From the NCBI GenBank assembly GCA_023333565.1, contig JAJKFH010003229.1:4144501-4208500 (forward strand): a DNA stretch of 64,000 nucleotides, in the 5' to 3' direction. The notes below the pieces were generated by a model. The model had not been told where the DNA came from. It did not search any database and worked only from the letters and a program-made list of their open reading frames with translations. This stretch comes from Puffinus mauretanicus. Lineage: Eukaryota; Chordata; Aves; Procellariiformes; Procellariidae. Position numbers and translations under genes: made by a program. Below are positions 24,945 through 36,800 of this stretch, one piece after another (within the stretch, counting starts at the first letter, position 1; each line of letters starts with the position of its first letter).

Positions 24945-25170
24945 ATGCTGTGTGACCAGCTGCCTCTGTTTACGCTCGGCCCCTCGCAGCCTTCTGGCCG
25001 GGCTGCAGCCAGCCGCAGCCCCGTGCTCCGGCGCGGGGCTTCAGATGTCGACGTGCGCCAGTCGCGGCGCCGCAGGACACCCAGCGCATTGGGAAGGCTG
25101 GGAAGAGGTCTGCCGGCTCCGCGAGCTGTAAAGTGAAGCCGGCGAAGCGCCGTAGCGAGCGGCCTCTTTG
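24945..25170. promoter_or_regulatory. small CpG-rich patch
   Basis: About 225 bases with CpGs well above the surrounding level (GCTCCGGCGCGGGGC, GTCGACGTGCGCCAGTCGCGGCGCCGC, GCCGGCGAAGCGCCGTAGCGAGC). It is too short for a classical island. It could be a distal unmethylated element or minor promoter; no exon can be attached. Confidence 0.35.
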
Positions 25171-25510
25171 CACGGGGGAAGTCAGGCTAAAAACTCTCTG
25201 GCAGGGAAAAGGGGTGAGGCTCTGGGAGAGCCGCTGAAGATAATCACCTTATTTTTATTAAAAAAACCTCTCTTTTTATTAAAAATAAATCACCTGTGCT
25301 GCTCTGCCACAGCGTACTCTTAATCAAATCAGATGGCATTCTGCGCATCCTACAAACAGCGATAGCTAACACCGCTTTCTTCAGGCCAGCTCGCCACGTA
25401 GCAGGTGTGTGCACAAGACGACAGAGAAATCCCTGATACGGCAGGGCAGTAAGTCTTTATCACGAGCACGGTAAACGCCTCCTCCCCACCTCTTTGGAGG
25501 GGAAGGGAAA

Positions 25511-25563
25511 GGGCCCGATCCTGCAGTTTCAGTATCACGAGAAGAATTTGCGGGATCGGGCCC
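25511..25563. repeat. inverted repeat, 15-base arms
   Basis: Left arm GGGCCCGATCCTGCA (25511-25525) pairs with TGCGGGATCGGGCCC (25549-25563) except for one T:G position, around a 23-base loop. The arm sequence resembles the ends of palindromic, MITE-like interspersed repeats common in reptile and bird genomes (GGGCCxGATCCTGC...). It is therefore probably a deleted remnant of one, although a transcribed hairpin is not excluded. Confidence 0.8.
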
Positions 25564-27330
25564 AGGTTTCTTTCCATCTACCACGAAAACAAAGCGATCG
25601 CACTTCATCAACGCCCCTGCTGATTGCTGCCATGACACATCTCTTCCCGTTCATCCCTTAAAGACGGCCCTGGGACCACCGGCAGGAATCCCTTCGACAG
25701 AAAATAATTTTGTCTTTAACAATGAGAGTTTCAAAGCAGTAATATAATTGGCACTGTAATAAGAGAGTGCTAAACCTAAAGGCACGGGACGAGCCTCCCA
25801 GGAGGCAGGTCCCGGCACTGCCCCTGCTCAGCGTGCTCTGAGCGCTCCTGGGCTTGGTCAAGAGCATCAGTCGATGTGCAACTGGTACATCCCTCCCGTG
25901 AGAAAAACAGTGCTGCACTGCGCGTAACTTGGTCCCCGCAGTTTGGCTGCAGACAGCGCTGACTCCCGAGCCTCTGCCTTAGAGAAAAGTTTAATTAGTC
26001 TTGATTACTGCTTTTACCTAAATGGAAACCAAAAAAAGCACAAAACATAGCAGAGTTTCCTTCAAGTCTTCCTTTATGCATGGCAGCAAAATTTCTGTCC
26101 CAGTCACGGGTATCTCTCTGAGTAAAATACCACTGACAATTTAGATTCTTTCTTTGACAGTGAACTTTTTCAAAATAAAAATACTTCTTTCAATATAAGG
26201 TAACTATTCCCACAGCCTTAGCTTCTCCTAATCCTTTCCTACCATTTCTCAGTTTAAAAATTACTCTGAAGAATTACAGTTGGGAGCAGGCAGAATCAAG
26301 TATGCTGCTAATTTTTGCTTCTTTCTGCTGCTAAATTATTGAGGACAGCAGTCTAAAATGATTAAGGGACACTGAGGTAAATTACTCTTCTCTGTAACTA
26401 GGCAGAGTGTATAAAGAAAAGGAATCTTGATCCTTGGTGATTCACCAACATAACAGATGTTTAAGGTAAATGCTACCACTCCTACACTGAAGATGCAATT
26501 GAGTAGGTTGTCAATAAGAATGCAAACAGCAGTCAAGCACCTAAACAGTTTTAAACATGTTATGGACAGAATTGTGACTAGAAATCCCATTCACAGCTCT
26601 GAAGTCAGTGAGTAGGACATACTAAGGGAAGACCTGGGACATTAGCCCTGCCTCTCATGTTGAGCAGTAGCCACTGTCAACATGACATGGAGGGACACAG
26701 TGGGTACACCTCCCAGAATTAGAGCTGCCCTGAATTGCAGCCCACCCACAGATAAAGCCAAGGACAGCAGTGATGGTCCCTTACCCAGAACACTCCCTCC
26801 TGACCCGAAACACCCCAAGACAATCCCCTCCGCAAGTCAAAGCAATGGGGACGCACCTCTTGTAGCTGCCGAGCGCAAGCTCAAGCCATCGGGCACTGCC
26901 ATGTCCTGCACAGTCTTCTCCTCGCTCAGCATGGCAGATGATAGCCTGCTCTGCACAACACACACACTTCTGCACTGGCAGAAGGAGAGAAGGGCTTTCT
27001 CAGTGTAGTTACAGCACTTGGGACAGAGAAACGAGGATAACTCTCCCTGCTCTACTCAATAGTTTATATTATTTGTTTTCCTCCCCAGAATGCCTAAGTC
27101 TGGTCTTTTAGAAGGTGCAGTAGGTGCTATTCGCCTCAGACCTCAAGTTACTGGTTCCTGTGATTTGAGATTCATGATGTTCACTCATTGAGCACTTGTC
27201 ACAAAATGACACAGAGATTCAGATATTTGTTACTACCAGAATACACGTTTAAACTGCTGCCAGCCTTCTCTTTAACAAAATATATTAATGCTCACTTTTC
27301 CTTTCACATGTTTAGCCCCAGTCTTGGAAG

Positions 27331-27400
27331 GCCTTATGGTATAGTCCTGAGGGCATTCACCACAGTGGTGGAAGACCCAGGTTCAAATTCCTTTGGGCAC
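27331..27400 (+). mobile_element. tRNA-derived SINE head (MIR-like)
   Basis: GGTATAGTCCTGAGGGCATTC resembles a pol III A-box region and CCAGGTTCAAATTCC is a good B-box (GGTTCRAATCC), spaced about 40 bases apart as in tRNA-derived SINEs. No cloverleaf with paired acceptor arms can be drawn, so it is not a functional tRNA gene. MIR or a related amniote SINE is likely. Confidence 0.5.
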
Positions 27401-27929
27401 AAGTGGAAGTTAAACCAAATTGCTGGCTACTAGAAAAACAGCATCTGCAAGGAAAATAGTAGCTATGCTCTGAAGAAGCCAGGTGAACCGTGGTTAGGAA
27501 GCAAGACTGGTAGCGAATGATGGATTCATGAGTCTCAGCTCAACATGTCAGGTTGAGCACAGAGATTTGGGGACAGCATCGTTCGGATCAGAGCAGTGCT
27601 AGACACACTTCTAAGCAGACATTTAGACAGCTCCAAGGTTAAGCAACACCCTGATCATCTAAGAGTTTGGAAGCCTATTGGAGCAACTGGCACCCAAGTC
27701 TTCAGGTAGCACAGACTGCCCACCCTCTACTCAGACTGGTCTCTAGCCTATGGACACTTTGGTGAGAATGGCAGGTACCCACAGTTGTCAGTTGTGCTCA
27801 TGACAGAATTGCAAAGAAACCTTGTGATGAAGAAAGCAAGCTAGATATATTAACAGATTAATTGAAGACCTTGCCTCATTTTCACCGTTAAAAAACACCT
27901 TCTGAGAGAAAAAGGTATCTAGGCTTTTT
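27401..27929. other. unique intergenic sequence
   Basis: Nothing recognisable between the SINE head and the next CR1 copy. Confidence 0.5.
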
Positions 27930-28035
27930 TCTAAGGAACATGGTTTGGTGGTAGACTTGGTAGTGTTAGGTTTATGGTTGGACTCAATGATCTTAAGGGT
28001 CTTTTCTAACCTAAATGATTCTATGATTCTATAAT
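27930..28035 (+). mobile_element. CR1 LINE 3' end
   Basis: The sequence contains GGTTGGACTCAATGATCTTAAGG, then GTCTTTTCTAACCT, then ATTCTATG repeats (ATGATTCTATGATTCTATAATT). It is a 3' terminal CR1 fragment of about 105 bases, very similar in extent to the one at 8.77 kb. Confidence 0.93.
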
Positions 28036-30809
28036 TAAACACAGTTGAAAGTTTTGATTGTGTACTTTGCATGATTACTGCAAAGTGTCATTTAGAAATC
28101 TCCTTGAGGGTAAATCCTCAAGTGGTGTAAGCTGGCATTATTCCCTCAAGAATAAGGCTATGAATATTTAAAAATATTTGAAACTTTTTAAATGTTTACA
28201 AACTCTTGAAGTCATCCACTCATAATTGTTGCACAAAAGCTAAGCAGCGGTATGCATTGGAAGGAGAAGTCAGACATTACTGTAAAGGTTGCTAGTATTT
28301 TCCTGACACCAATCCACGTTTTGCAGTGATGCTACAGCTTCCAGATGGCGAGGAAAAGCTGAACTTTGGCAATTAAATTCAGTGCTGATTTCAAACATGG
28401 AAGAGATCACCTTCAACCTTTCCGCCACCTAACCTTAAACTCCGGTGAAGAAAAAGAATGGGGAAGGCAGTTCTGTCTGCTCAAATATTTTGTTGGGGAA
28501 GGAGAAAAATATTCATAGCCTAAAATCTCAGCAAGGACAGAAACGGTAGCTGCAGCAGAGAAACTAGCAGAGATCCAGCTGGAGCTTCACATCTTACAGA
28601 TCCAAGGACAGCAGGAGTGGAAAATGCTGAACCCTTCCAAGGATCAGATCTTAAACATGGCACGCTGGCAGAGCGTGCTTCCCTCTCACCACGTTTCTGT
28701 TTATAACATCCACAACTGCTTTCTTTCAGATTCATATTCCACATGTAACGAAGAAGCATCAGGCTGAATGAGTCCATACAAAAGTTTGCATTTCTGGAAA
28801 TCGCTGCTCTTTGGCAATAAGGAGTGAAGAAATGTGAAATTACCCAGTATACATTTTGAGGATGGAAACTGAATAATTTGCAATAGTCCATGAAGACATT
28901 TCCTAGAAGCAAATACAGAGATGAACGGGTGTCTCGAAAATTATCCCAGTGATTTGTGGGTGACAGCTAACTATTAATATGTAAATTAGTTTTAGTACTT
29001 CTTTCCCGCCCCTAAGCAGGGAATGGATCTTCTGTTCAGAGTGAGCACCATTAAGGGTTACATGGTGTCACGGCTGTTCACAGTCAGTTTATGCACCTTT
29101 GTGAGGACGAGCTCACCACCAGAAGCCAAATTTCACTCACTCACGCTGATGAATGCCTGGGCACCAAAGTCCGACTTTACGTGAGTCACAACCCTGTTTG
29201 CTCTCAGACCAGCAGCTCGTTCATCCTCAGTAGTCACGTCATTCACGCTTCCAGTGGAGAATCCACCTGTGCTTTTGGAGCTGTTGCTCACATCGTGTGT
29301 GCTGGGCTGATGCTTCCAGCCCCATGCAGGCAGTTGGCATTGCCTTACTGGAGTTCATGCAGCTGTTTGCAACATGTTTTTGCAACATGCAAAGCTTCCT
29401 GTGGGTCTGACTTTCACAAACCAAATGCTTTCTGACCTCATATTGCTCCCTTTCAAACATTTTTTATTCAAACCATTCACACTCTGAGTTTCACTCCAGC
29501 CTTGCTGACTGCTTTCGGTTAGCAAACTGTAATTCAGTTGCCACTATCTGTGGGTGGCGATGGTTGTCTGCCTGGTTTGTTTAGGATGGATCTTCTGTTT
29601 TCATTTCTTTTATCAAATCTCTGCCTGGACTCTTAGCACTGATTTAGCCTCCAAAGACAACACCCTGGCATTATAGCAACAAAACCATTTTCACTTTCTC
29701 TTTGCAGTCGGATTAAAATTATGTGATGTTTCACATTTACATGACGTACAGAACTCCTCTGACATATGTAAAGCATTTCATAGTTCCTTCATTCTTCCAG
29801 GTACCCATGGTTTGTAGATACAAAAGGAAGCACTATTTCAAACTATTTCTTTTCAGATGTTTCTAAAAAAGCTTCAGGTCTAAGAGGATTTTTAACTGCC
29901 ACAGCCTGCTGTTCCAGGTATTTTCTTACTTCGTTTTCGTATCTGACACCTTGCATGGAAAAAGAAAAGAAATCACCCATAAAATCTGAGAGGTCTGCAC
30001 CAGTCAGTGCTCAGACCATTGCAGAGCATAAGAATTGTTCCAACCGGCTAACACAAAAACCTGTTCAAAGCTGCAGTTTCCCATAGCAAGACTGAAATCC
30101 AACATCTTTTATCTCTCTTTTCTAAAAACAAGCTGCCACACTATCCACAGCAAGATACTATCGCAGAGATTTTTTTGGAGACTGAAGCTTGTTTGCTTGC
30201 AGGCTGAAGGGAAGGATTGTTTGCAGTACAAGATAAATCTCCATAGGAGTGGTTCCAATGCCTTCAGATTTGCACCTGCCAACAGCTGAGCACCCAGATT
30301 AGAATTGAAGTGTTGAATTTGGTCTGTAAGACCTTTCGTGGATTGGGGCATTCCTGTTTGAAGGACATATGTTTTATCCACTGACCCAGCTGCAATCCAC
30401 TGCATTATTTATATTGGAGCTACCAGGAAAGTATACGGGCCTCTGCTTCTCCCCAGATCAGTCCTACAGCTTTGAATCCTGCATGTGGCAGAGCCCATCT
30501 ATTTCAGTAAGGTCAGCTATGGGGAGAGAGGAGCTAAGGCCTTGTGGGGGTATGTTCTTCTAGAGGTTTAAGCTGAAGGGCTGTATTATGCTTTTTAAGA
30601 ACTCACTGTTTCAGTTTGGCTTTCTTAACGGTGTGTAACTGTAATAAGCTGCCACAGAACTGGTATCTTTGCACCAGAATCCTTGCATACTATTTTAAGT
30701 CATAAATTCCTAAAACATTTATGCTCCTGTCAGTTCAAGAGATTTCTTCTGACAAGTGAGGAAATGTCAAAAGAGTCAGTAAAAACTTCTATATCGCTCC
30801 AATCACTCC

Positions 30810-30852
30810 GCAAAATCCTGGCTCCACTGAAGTCAGTAGCAAAATTACCTGT
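30810..30852. mobile_element. relic of a palindromic MITE-like repeat
   Basis: The string CAAAATCCTGGCTCCACTGAAGTCAGTAGCAAAAT resembles one half of the amniote palindromic repeat whose centre reads ATTGACTTCAATGGG with AATCCTGGCCCC ends. The second arm is missing. Assignment is from memory and is tentative. Confidence 0.35.
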
Positions 30853-33800
30853 CTTCCTACTAATCGGCCACACCTCAGTAAATGAGAGTCTTCACATGTT
30901 ATATTCTATTCCGATTCTGAGGGATTCTATTTTAATTAAACAGAGATTTTAGGAATGACCTCTAAGCTTCCTCAAAAATCAACCATGCTGTCCTCCAGTC
31001 CAGCAATGACTTTCATATGATGCTTCTCATCTCCTGTAATAAATTCACAGATGGACCATCCTTGTCCTTCCAACGCCTAAGAATAACTCCTAAGTACTAT
31101 TCCCAGGGGATTTGATTTAGTTTACACACATCTGCTGAGATACGTGTCTTTGAGCCCAGATTAAGTCTTTGTTTGACTATATTTGAGCATTTGTGAAACT
31201 ACTTGGCAAGAATGTCCTTATTTTATTCATTCAAAACATGTGCTGATTGTTGCCAGTGTGATCTGAACACCTCCGACAGAATTGTTGTCTTTCATTTCCA
31301 ACCTATTCAAAAAGCGAAGGAAACCAATCACAGAAAATGGTCAGCTACATTAGTCCTAAAGCTGTCCTGCCCCAGAGTCTCTCCTGTTTTTAAAAAAAAA
31401 AAATCAATTGTTCTATTTTTGAGCAAATGCATTTCAGACTCAAATCTTTTCCTAACTAGACTAGTAATGTTTTGCTTTATTAGCCCCCTGTCTCAGTTTA
31501 ATACCTGTTTTGCTCATTACTCTCTGACATGCTGTGTATCAGACAGGGGATGTTTCAATTAAAGCATTTTATCTTCCGTGGCAGAGAAAGGACTGGGAAA
31601 CTGCAAAACCTAAGCTCGCAAGTGGCTCTCCAGGAGAAAGGTGAGGATGCCGAGACCGTGGATGTAGCTCACAAAAGCAAAACGTCTTATAAAGAGTATG
31701 TGACACTTCCAGCTACGTCCCACTCTGCCTTAGCAACATACAACTTAAACCTTCCTTTTTGAGCGTAAACCACCTAGTCTGTCACACAGCAAGACTACAA
31801 AGCTGACTACTACTACAAAGCTGATGCCACTGAACCTGCAGTGAGAATCTGTGCAGCCCAGCACCTCAGGGCGGTATACTAGGGCTTGAGGTTACCCAAT
31901 TTTGTATTACGCAACTGCATTAACTTGTTGATCTGTTCTTCTCAATAGGTCTCGTCTTTCCCCACTAGCATAAGCTCTCTACCTCATGTGACTTCCATGC
32001 ATTGTGTTACAACTCCATCGACCAGAATCCCATTGCCCAGGAGGAGCAATACCTGCATCTTTCTGTAGGAAATACAGCACATGGTGAGTTGTGGCCTTCT
32101 TCTGGTGGCTTATCAAGTTACCCTAGGCCAGCCCAATGACCTTCCTCATCCTTGGCATGCAAATAGTTAGCTGGTCCTCGCTGCAACATAAAATGTGCCA
32201 GCTCAGATCTCTCCTAGCGGGATTATTATTACTATTATTTTCACAGAGAAAAGGGGAGGATCCAGCAGTTTAGGGACACAAGGAGCAGCTTGTAGTGTGA
32301 GTGGATGCAAAAGGGTATTTTTGGGAAAGACAGAATCAGATTCCTCCACCCTGCTGTGCCCCCTCCCACTCCTGAGGTAGGTGGCAGGACAGAGAAACGA
32401 GGCTGTAACAGCGTCGGTGAGGGCAGGCTCAAAGCAGTGGCTTCATGGCTGTCCTGACAGATGGGGCTGGTTACCGTTCACGCCCCTCCAAGGGAAGGAA
32501 AACCCTGGGGCCAGGGCAGTAACCTCCACGCTCCGATCCCTGCGCTCTCCCACTGTGGCAACGAGCCTGCTTTGGGCAGATTTGTCCCATGCCTAAGGGG
32601 CTCCCCATAAGAAAGCTTTTATCAGGACCTAAGCAGCACCTCCAAGCACAGGCACGGACCAGCACCATGCTGCACAAAGTGCTGCACAAGACAGATGAAA
32701 GCAATGGCCTCGCCTCCGAACAGCAAGCAGAGGATACACGCAAATAAAACCACAAGTGGTTGCTGTGCATCTACAGGCCTTCTAGAAAGCTGCTGGATGG
32801 TTTGTAAAAACAAATGGTTTATAAGAAGTCATGCTTTAAAACATAGCATAGCTGATGTCACAGGAAGCTCAGCCAAGGGAAGTCGGAAGCCTTAGCACCT
32901 GTGTAACCCTCGCACTTACCCACAAAGAGCAAGCCCAGGCTAGCTGGAGCTTGTTTCACCAGGTACACTCTGCTCACCACAACTGCGGAAATGCAGCTCT
33001 GTGTTCGCTTTGTGGGAAGAGCTCTGCCCGGAGGCAGAGTTATTCTGACACTTAACTTGAGCTGATGTTTCTAAGTGCAGATGCAACAAGACCTGCCCTG
33101 TTCAGAGTACAGTCCCAGAAGTTGTGGGAAGCATTACCCATACAGGGCTGGTCCCTTCTCAATGCTACTTAAAATTTTAGAACTGAGACGTTTTCTTTCT
33201 GTTAGCTGTATAAGTGCAATACTATGTATTTTTCCTTCCGTGCAGTGTTTGTGATGCATTTTCCTCTGTTTACAGCACTCCCTACTTAGGAGTGTTAGCA
33301 AAGTTCTTCCAAATTTGCTCCTTTGATGTACTTGGTTTCTGTGAGGAAATTCTCATCTCCAGCTCAATCTGGAGACCAACAGTAGTTCCCTCACATATTA
33401 TCCTACCTTTTACTCAGAATGAAAATCAATTTTAAAAAATGAAAAACAACTAAAAGCTCTCCCATTCCAGCATATTCTTAAGCATTCTTGCCAGGAGCTG
33501 TGTTGCCAGCCGTAGGTTGACAAGTCCCAGGCAAGACTGTCAAACAGGGGATGAAATAAAGCTCACTGCTTTCAAGATGTTAAAACTTCTTCTATTTTAC
33601 CTCCCTGTCTCCTGGGGTGGCCATCTTCCCCTAGCATACAGTAACCATGCTGCAACCGTCCCTGTCCCAGCACTCCCACCTTGCACTGGAGGAGAGAAGA
33701 CCAGTCAATCCCCACCCTCCTATCCAATTTCTGTAGGACTTAGATTGCTCTTCTTAGCTCCCCCTGATTTTTTTGGTTTAATTACTGCTGGAACAAGCCC

Positions 33801-36800
33801 AAATATGTGGGTACATATCATAAAGTCAATTTTTAAATAAAGACTTGTTGCACTGAAGTCATTGTTTAGCATCACCGAGTCCCCAAGTTGTTCCTCCATA
33901 AAGTCCCTCTTCTTCACTGTTAAGTGCTGCTAACAGCAGTCACAGCTGGGAGGGGAGAAAGGGTCTTAGAGGGGAAACATGGACACGCTGTGGCCTTGCC
34001 AAGGCTCTCTTAAAGCGCAGCTGACAAGTGCTCGGCTGTCCGCGACGGTTATGATCTCCTCCATGTTCCCCATAAGCAGAGCAACAGCAAAGGTGGCTGA
34101 GAACCCAGGCATTTTCTGGGCTTTGGGAAGACTGGGATCACACGCCACAGATTTGGGGCGAGTTGTTTATCTGCCCTTATAGTGCCTCAGTTCCTGGCCC
34201 CTGAAATGGAGGAAAGAGCGATTCTTTACATGCCAGGGAGGATGCTGCAAAGATAAACCTGTAGTTCTTGTGGCAACAGTGACCCGTGTGTGAGCGTGTG
34301 TGACGTGCCGAGCTCACTATCACACTTGCACACCAGGTAAGCATTTCCCTTCCCGTGTCCCTCTCTGGAGCACTAAACGAGATCTACAGCAGAGGAGAGA
34401 CCAGGGTTATAATAAGGAGGTGCCCGTATAGCTGCAGCCAGGGGAGACATCAGAGAAGGCAAAGGACACGGGAGCTGCCAGAAGCGGAGCGAGAGGAGCG
34501 GATGTTTTGCAAGCGTTCAGCGGGCAGCCATAAGGGGAGGGTGTTACCCTGTCTTTTATACCAACACATGGCAGTCTCAGTGTGACTCCATGTTGGCTGT
34601 TGTGCCTCCAGGAAAGCAGAGAAGGAATGCAAACTCTGGCACACGAGACTACCCATCCATCCTTTGGAAGAACTGATGGGAGCTTGTTGTACGCCTGCCA
34701 AAGGGAAAAAATAGCAACACAATTTACCTGGGAACAGATGGGCCTTCCTAGGCAGCCAGCCTTAATTAACCAACAAGACAACTTAACAGCCTCAGGCCGC
34801 GGCGCATCGCAGAGGCCTCGCCGGAGCGGCGCAGGGCAGTAGCCCAGCCAGCGAAGAAGGGCCGAGCCAGGAAAAGCCCTGGACTCAGCACGGCAGCACG
34901 GGGGCAGCCGGCGAGTCAGAGATGTCACTTGTTCTTTGCTCTCCCTGCTGCCTCCTCCATATCACGCTGCTGACACCGCAGCCTGGGGCCGGCGCTCGGG
35001 AGGAGAGGCGGCAACCCAAAAGGCCAAGGACGTTTGCCTTTCAGGACAGGGAGAGGAAGCGGCACGCTGCGGCGCCGAACCTGAAAGCCTGCCAGGAAAA
35101 TGCCCCCTCCCCAGCTGCTCGAAAGAGGTGACCTGCAGTGCCTTGTGTCGCCTGTTTTCTCAGTTTTATCAGAAGTTAAGAGTTGCAAAGTTAATTCGGA
35201 AGCGCTCAAAGGCAGATGGGGAGGGAAGGAGCACAAGGGGATTGCATTCGCGATGCTGGAGGAAGCCTTCTCGCTTGACCAATTAACAACGTTCTCTTCA
35301 TTTTCCAGCCCGTACATGGTTCTTCCTCAGCAGCTCTTCCCACCAGGCTTAAGAACCATCAGTGAGTGCCCCTTTCGTAACAGCAAATGTTGCTGGTTGT
35401 CAGACATGGCTGAGACAGTGCCTCCATTTCAGACTGTGCATCTCCTGGCTTTCAAACTCACACATTCACTTTCTTACTCTTGTCCTTAACCTTTTTCTCG
35501 GCTTAAAAAAAATAAATCATTTTGAGAAGAGTCTCAAAAACATCCCTTACGCATCTGAATTCCTACACAAGGAAACCAGTGTATTTTTGCCTTTAAAATG
35601 ATGGCACATACTCCTTTTCTGCACGCAACTCAAACTGGCTAGATTTAAAGTTTTAAAGCTAGACACAGAGTGAAATTGTAAATAAAGAAATCTATGTATG
35701 GGACCTGTTGCGAGTTACACAGGCTTTTGGTGAACCTGCTATTGGGAACTACAGCCCAAGAGCAACTGCAGGTTAAAGACGAGAGACCAGCATTGGTTCA
35801 CAAATAAGAAAATTTGATCTTTTATATATATTTCTGTATATACAGGTCTATCTAACTCTGTATATTCAAACACATATGGAGACTGAGGATCCCCCTTCTC
35901 CCCCTTTTTCCCTCCCCCATTTTTAAGAAGTTTTTAAAAACTGTCATAAAAATGCTGCAGATGATAGGCTTGGATGATTCTGTATATTCAGCCAATGGAT
36001 CACTGACTGTGCAGCACAGGGCTATCTGTAATTTAACTTATAGATAATCCAGAAAGCAAGTACAATTCTCCATCTCTACCCTACCATGTGTTGCCGTCCT
36101 GCCGGTGCTGTATGTTTGTCTCGGTGGAGGCCATTTCTCTACGCCACGTCTGGTTACGTTTGAGGGGTCACATTCCCTTTGAAGTGGAACCTTTAAAAGC
36201 ATCGGGAGACCATTATTCCCAGCAGAGTAATTGTCAGAGTACATCTTTTCCTATAGACCCTACTTAGCAATACGAAAAGCTCGCATCCACACGGCCAAAG
36301 CAAAACTAAGAGTAGGTACACTAGTTTCTGTGATTATTGGATTAATCTCCACAACGTACGAATACTGTATTTTCAGACTCTCTCTTTCTTATGGGTGGCT
36401 CAGTTATAGTCACTTGCATAGTCATAAATGGGTAGCTGAAGTTAGCTGAAGAATTTTTTTTTCCTACGGAAATCAGACTATTGGGTTTTGAGCTAATCTT
36501 CGCATTTAAGTAAGTGTCAACTGCCTTTGCATGTCTGGGATTTTCTGTTAAGGCAAATCAGGAAATTTCTAATATGCTGAGTAAAATTTCATTAGCTTCT
36601 AATTTTTTATATCATTTAAAAGATGAAGAATATTCCCTCCTCTTCTCTGTTAAATGCAGCTGAGCAGAGCTCTCTTTTACATAATGAGGAGACAGCAGGG
36701 CAATGTGAAGGTAGTCTTCCTCCCAGCCTAAGCAAGTCAAGCCCAGTACTTGTAGGCCAAACACATTCTGGTAGGTTGCAGTCAGCCAAAAACATGAAGA

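Larger units (their letters stand above)
22704..27330. other. gene-free block with a small CpG-rich patch
   Basis: No exon or RNA gene is seen. The block contains the CpG-rich patch at 24.95-25.17 kb and the hairpin at 25.51-25.56 kb, described separately. The rest appears unique. Confidence 0.55.

Noticed and set aside
27331..27400. Functional tRNA gene
   Set aside because: A/B-box-like words exist but acceptor and anticodon arms do not pair; it is better explained as a SINE head.
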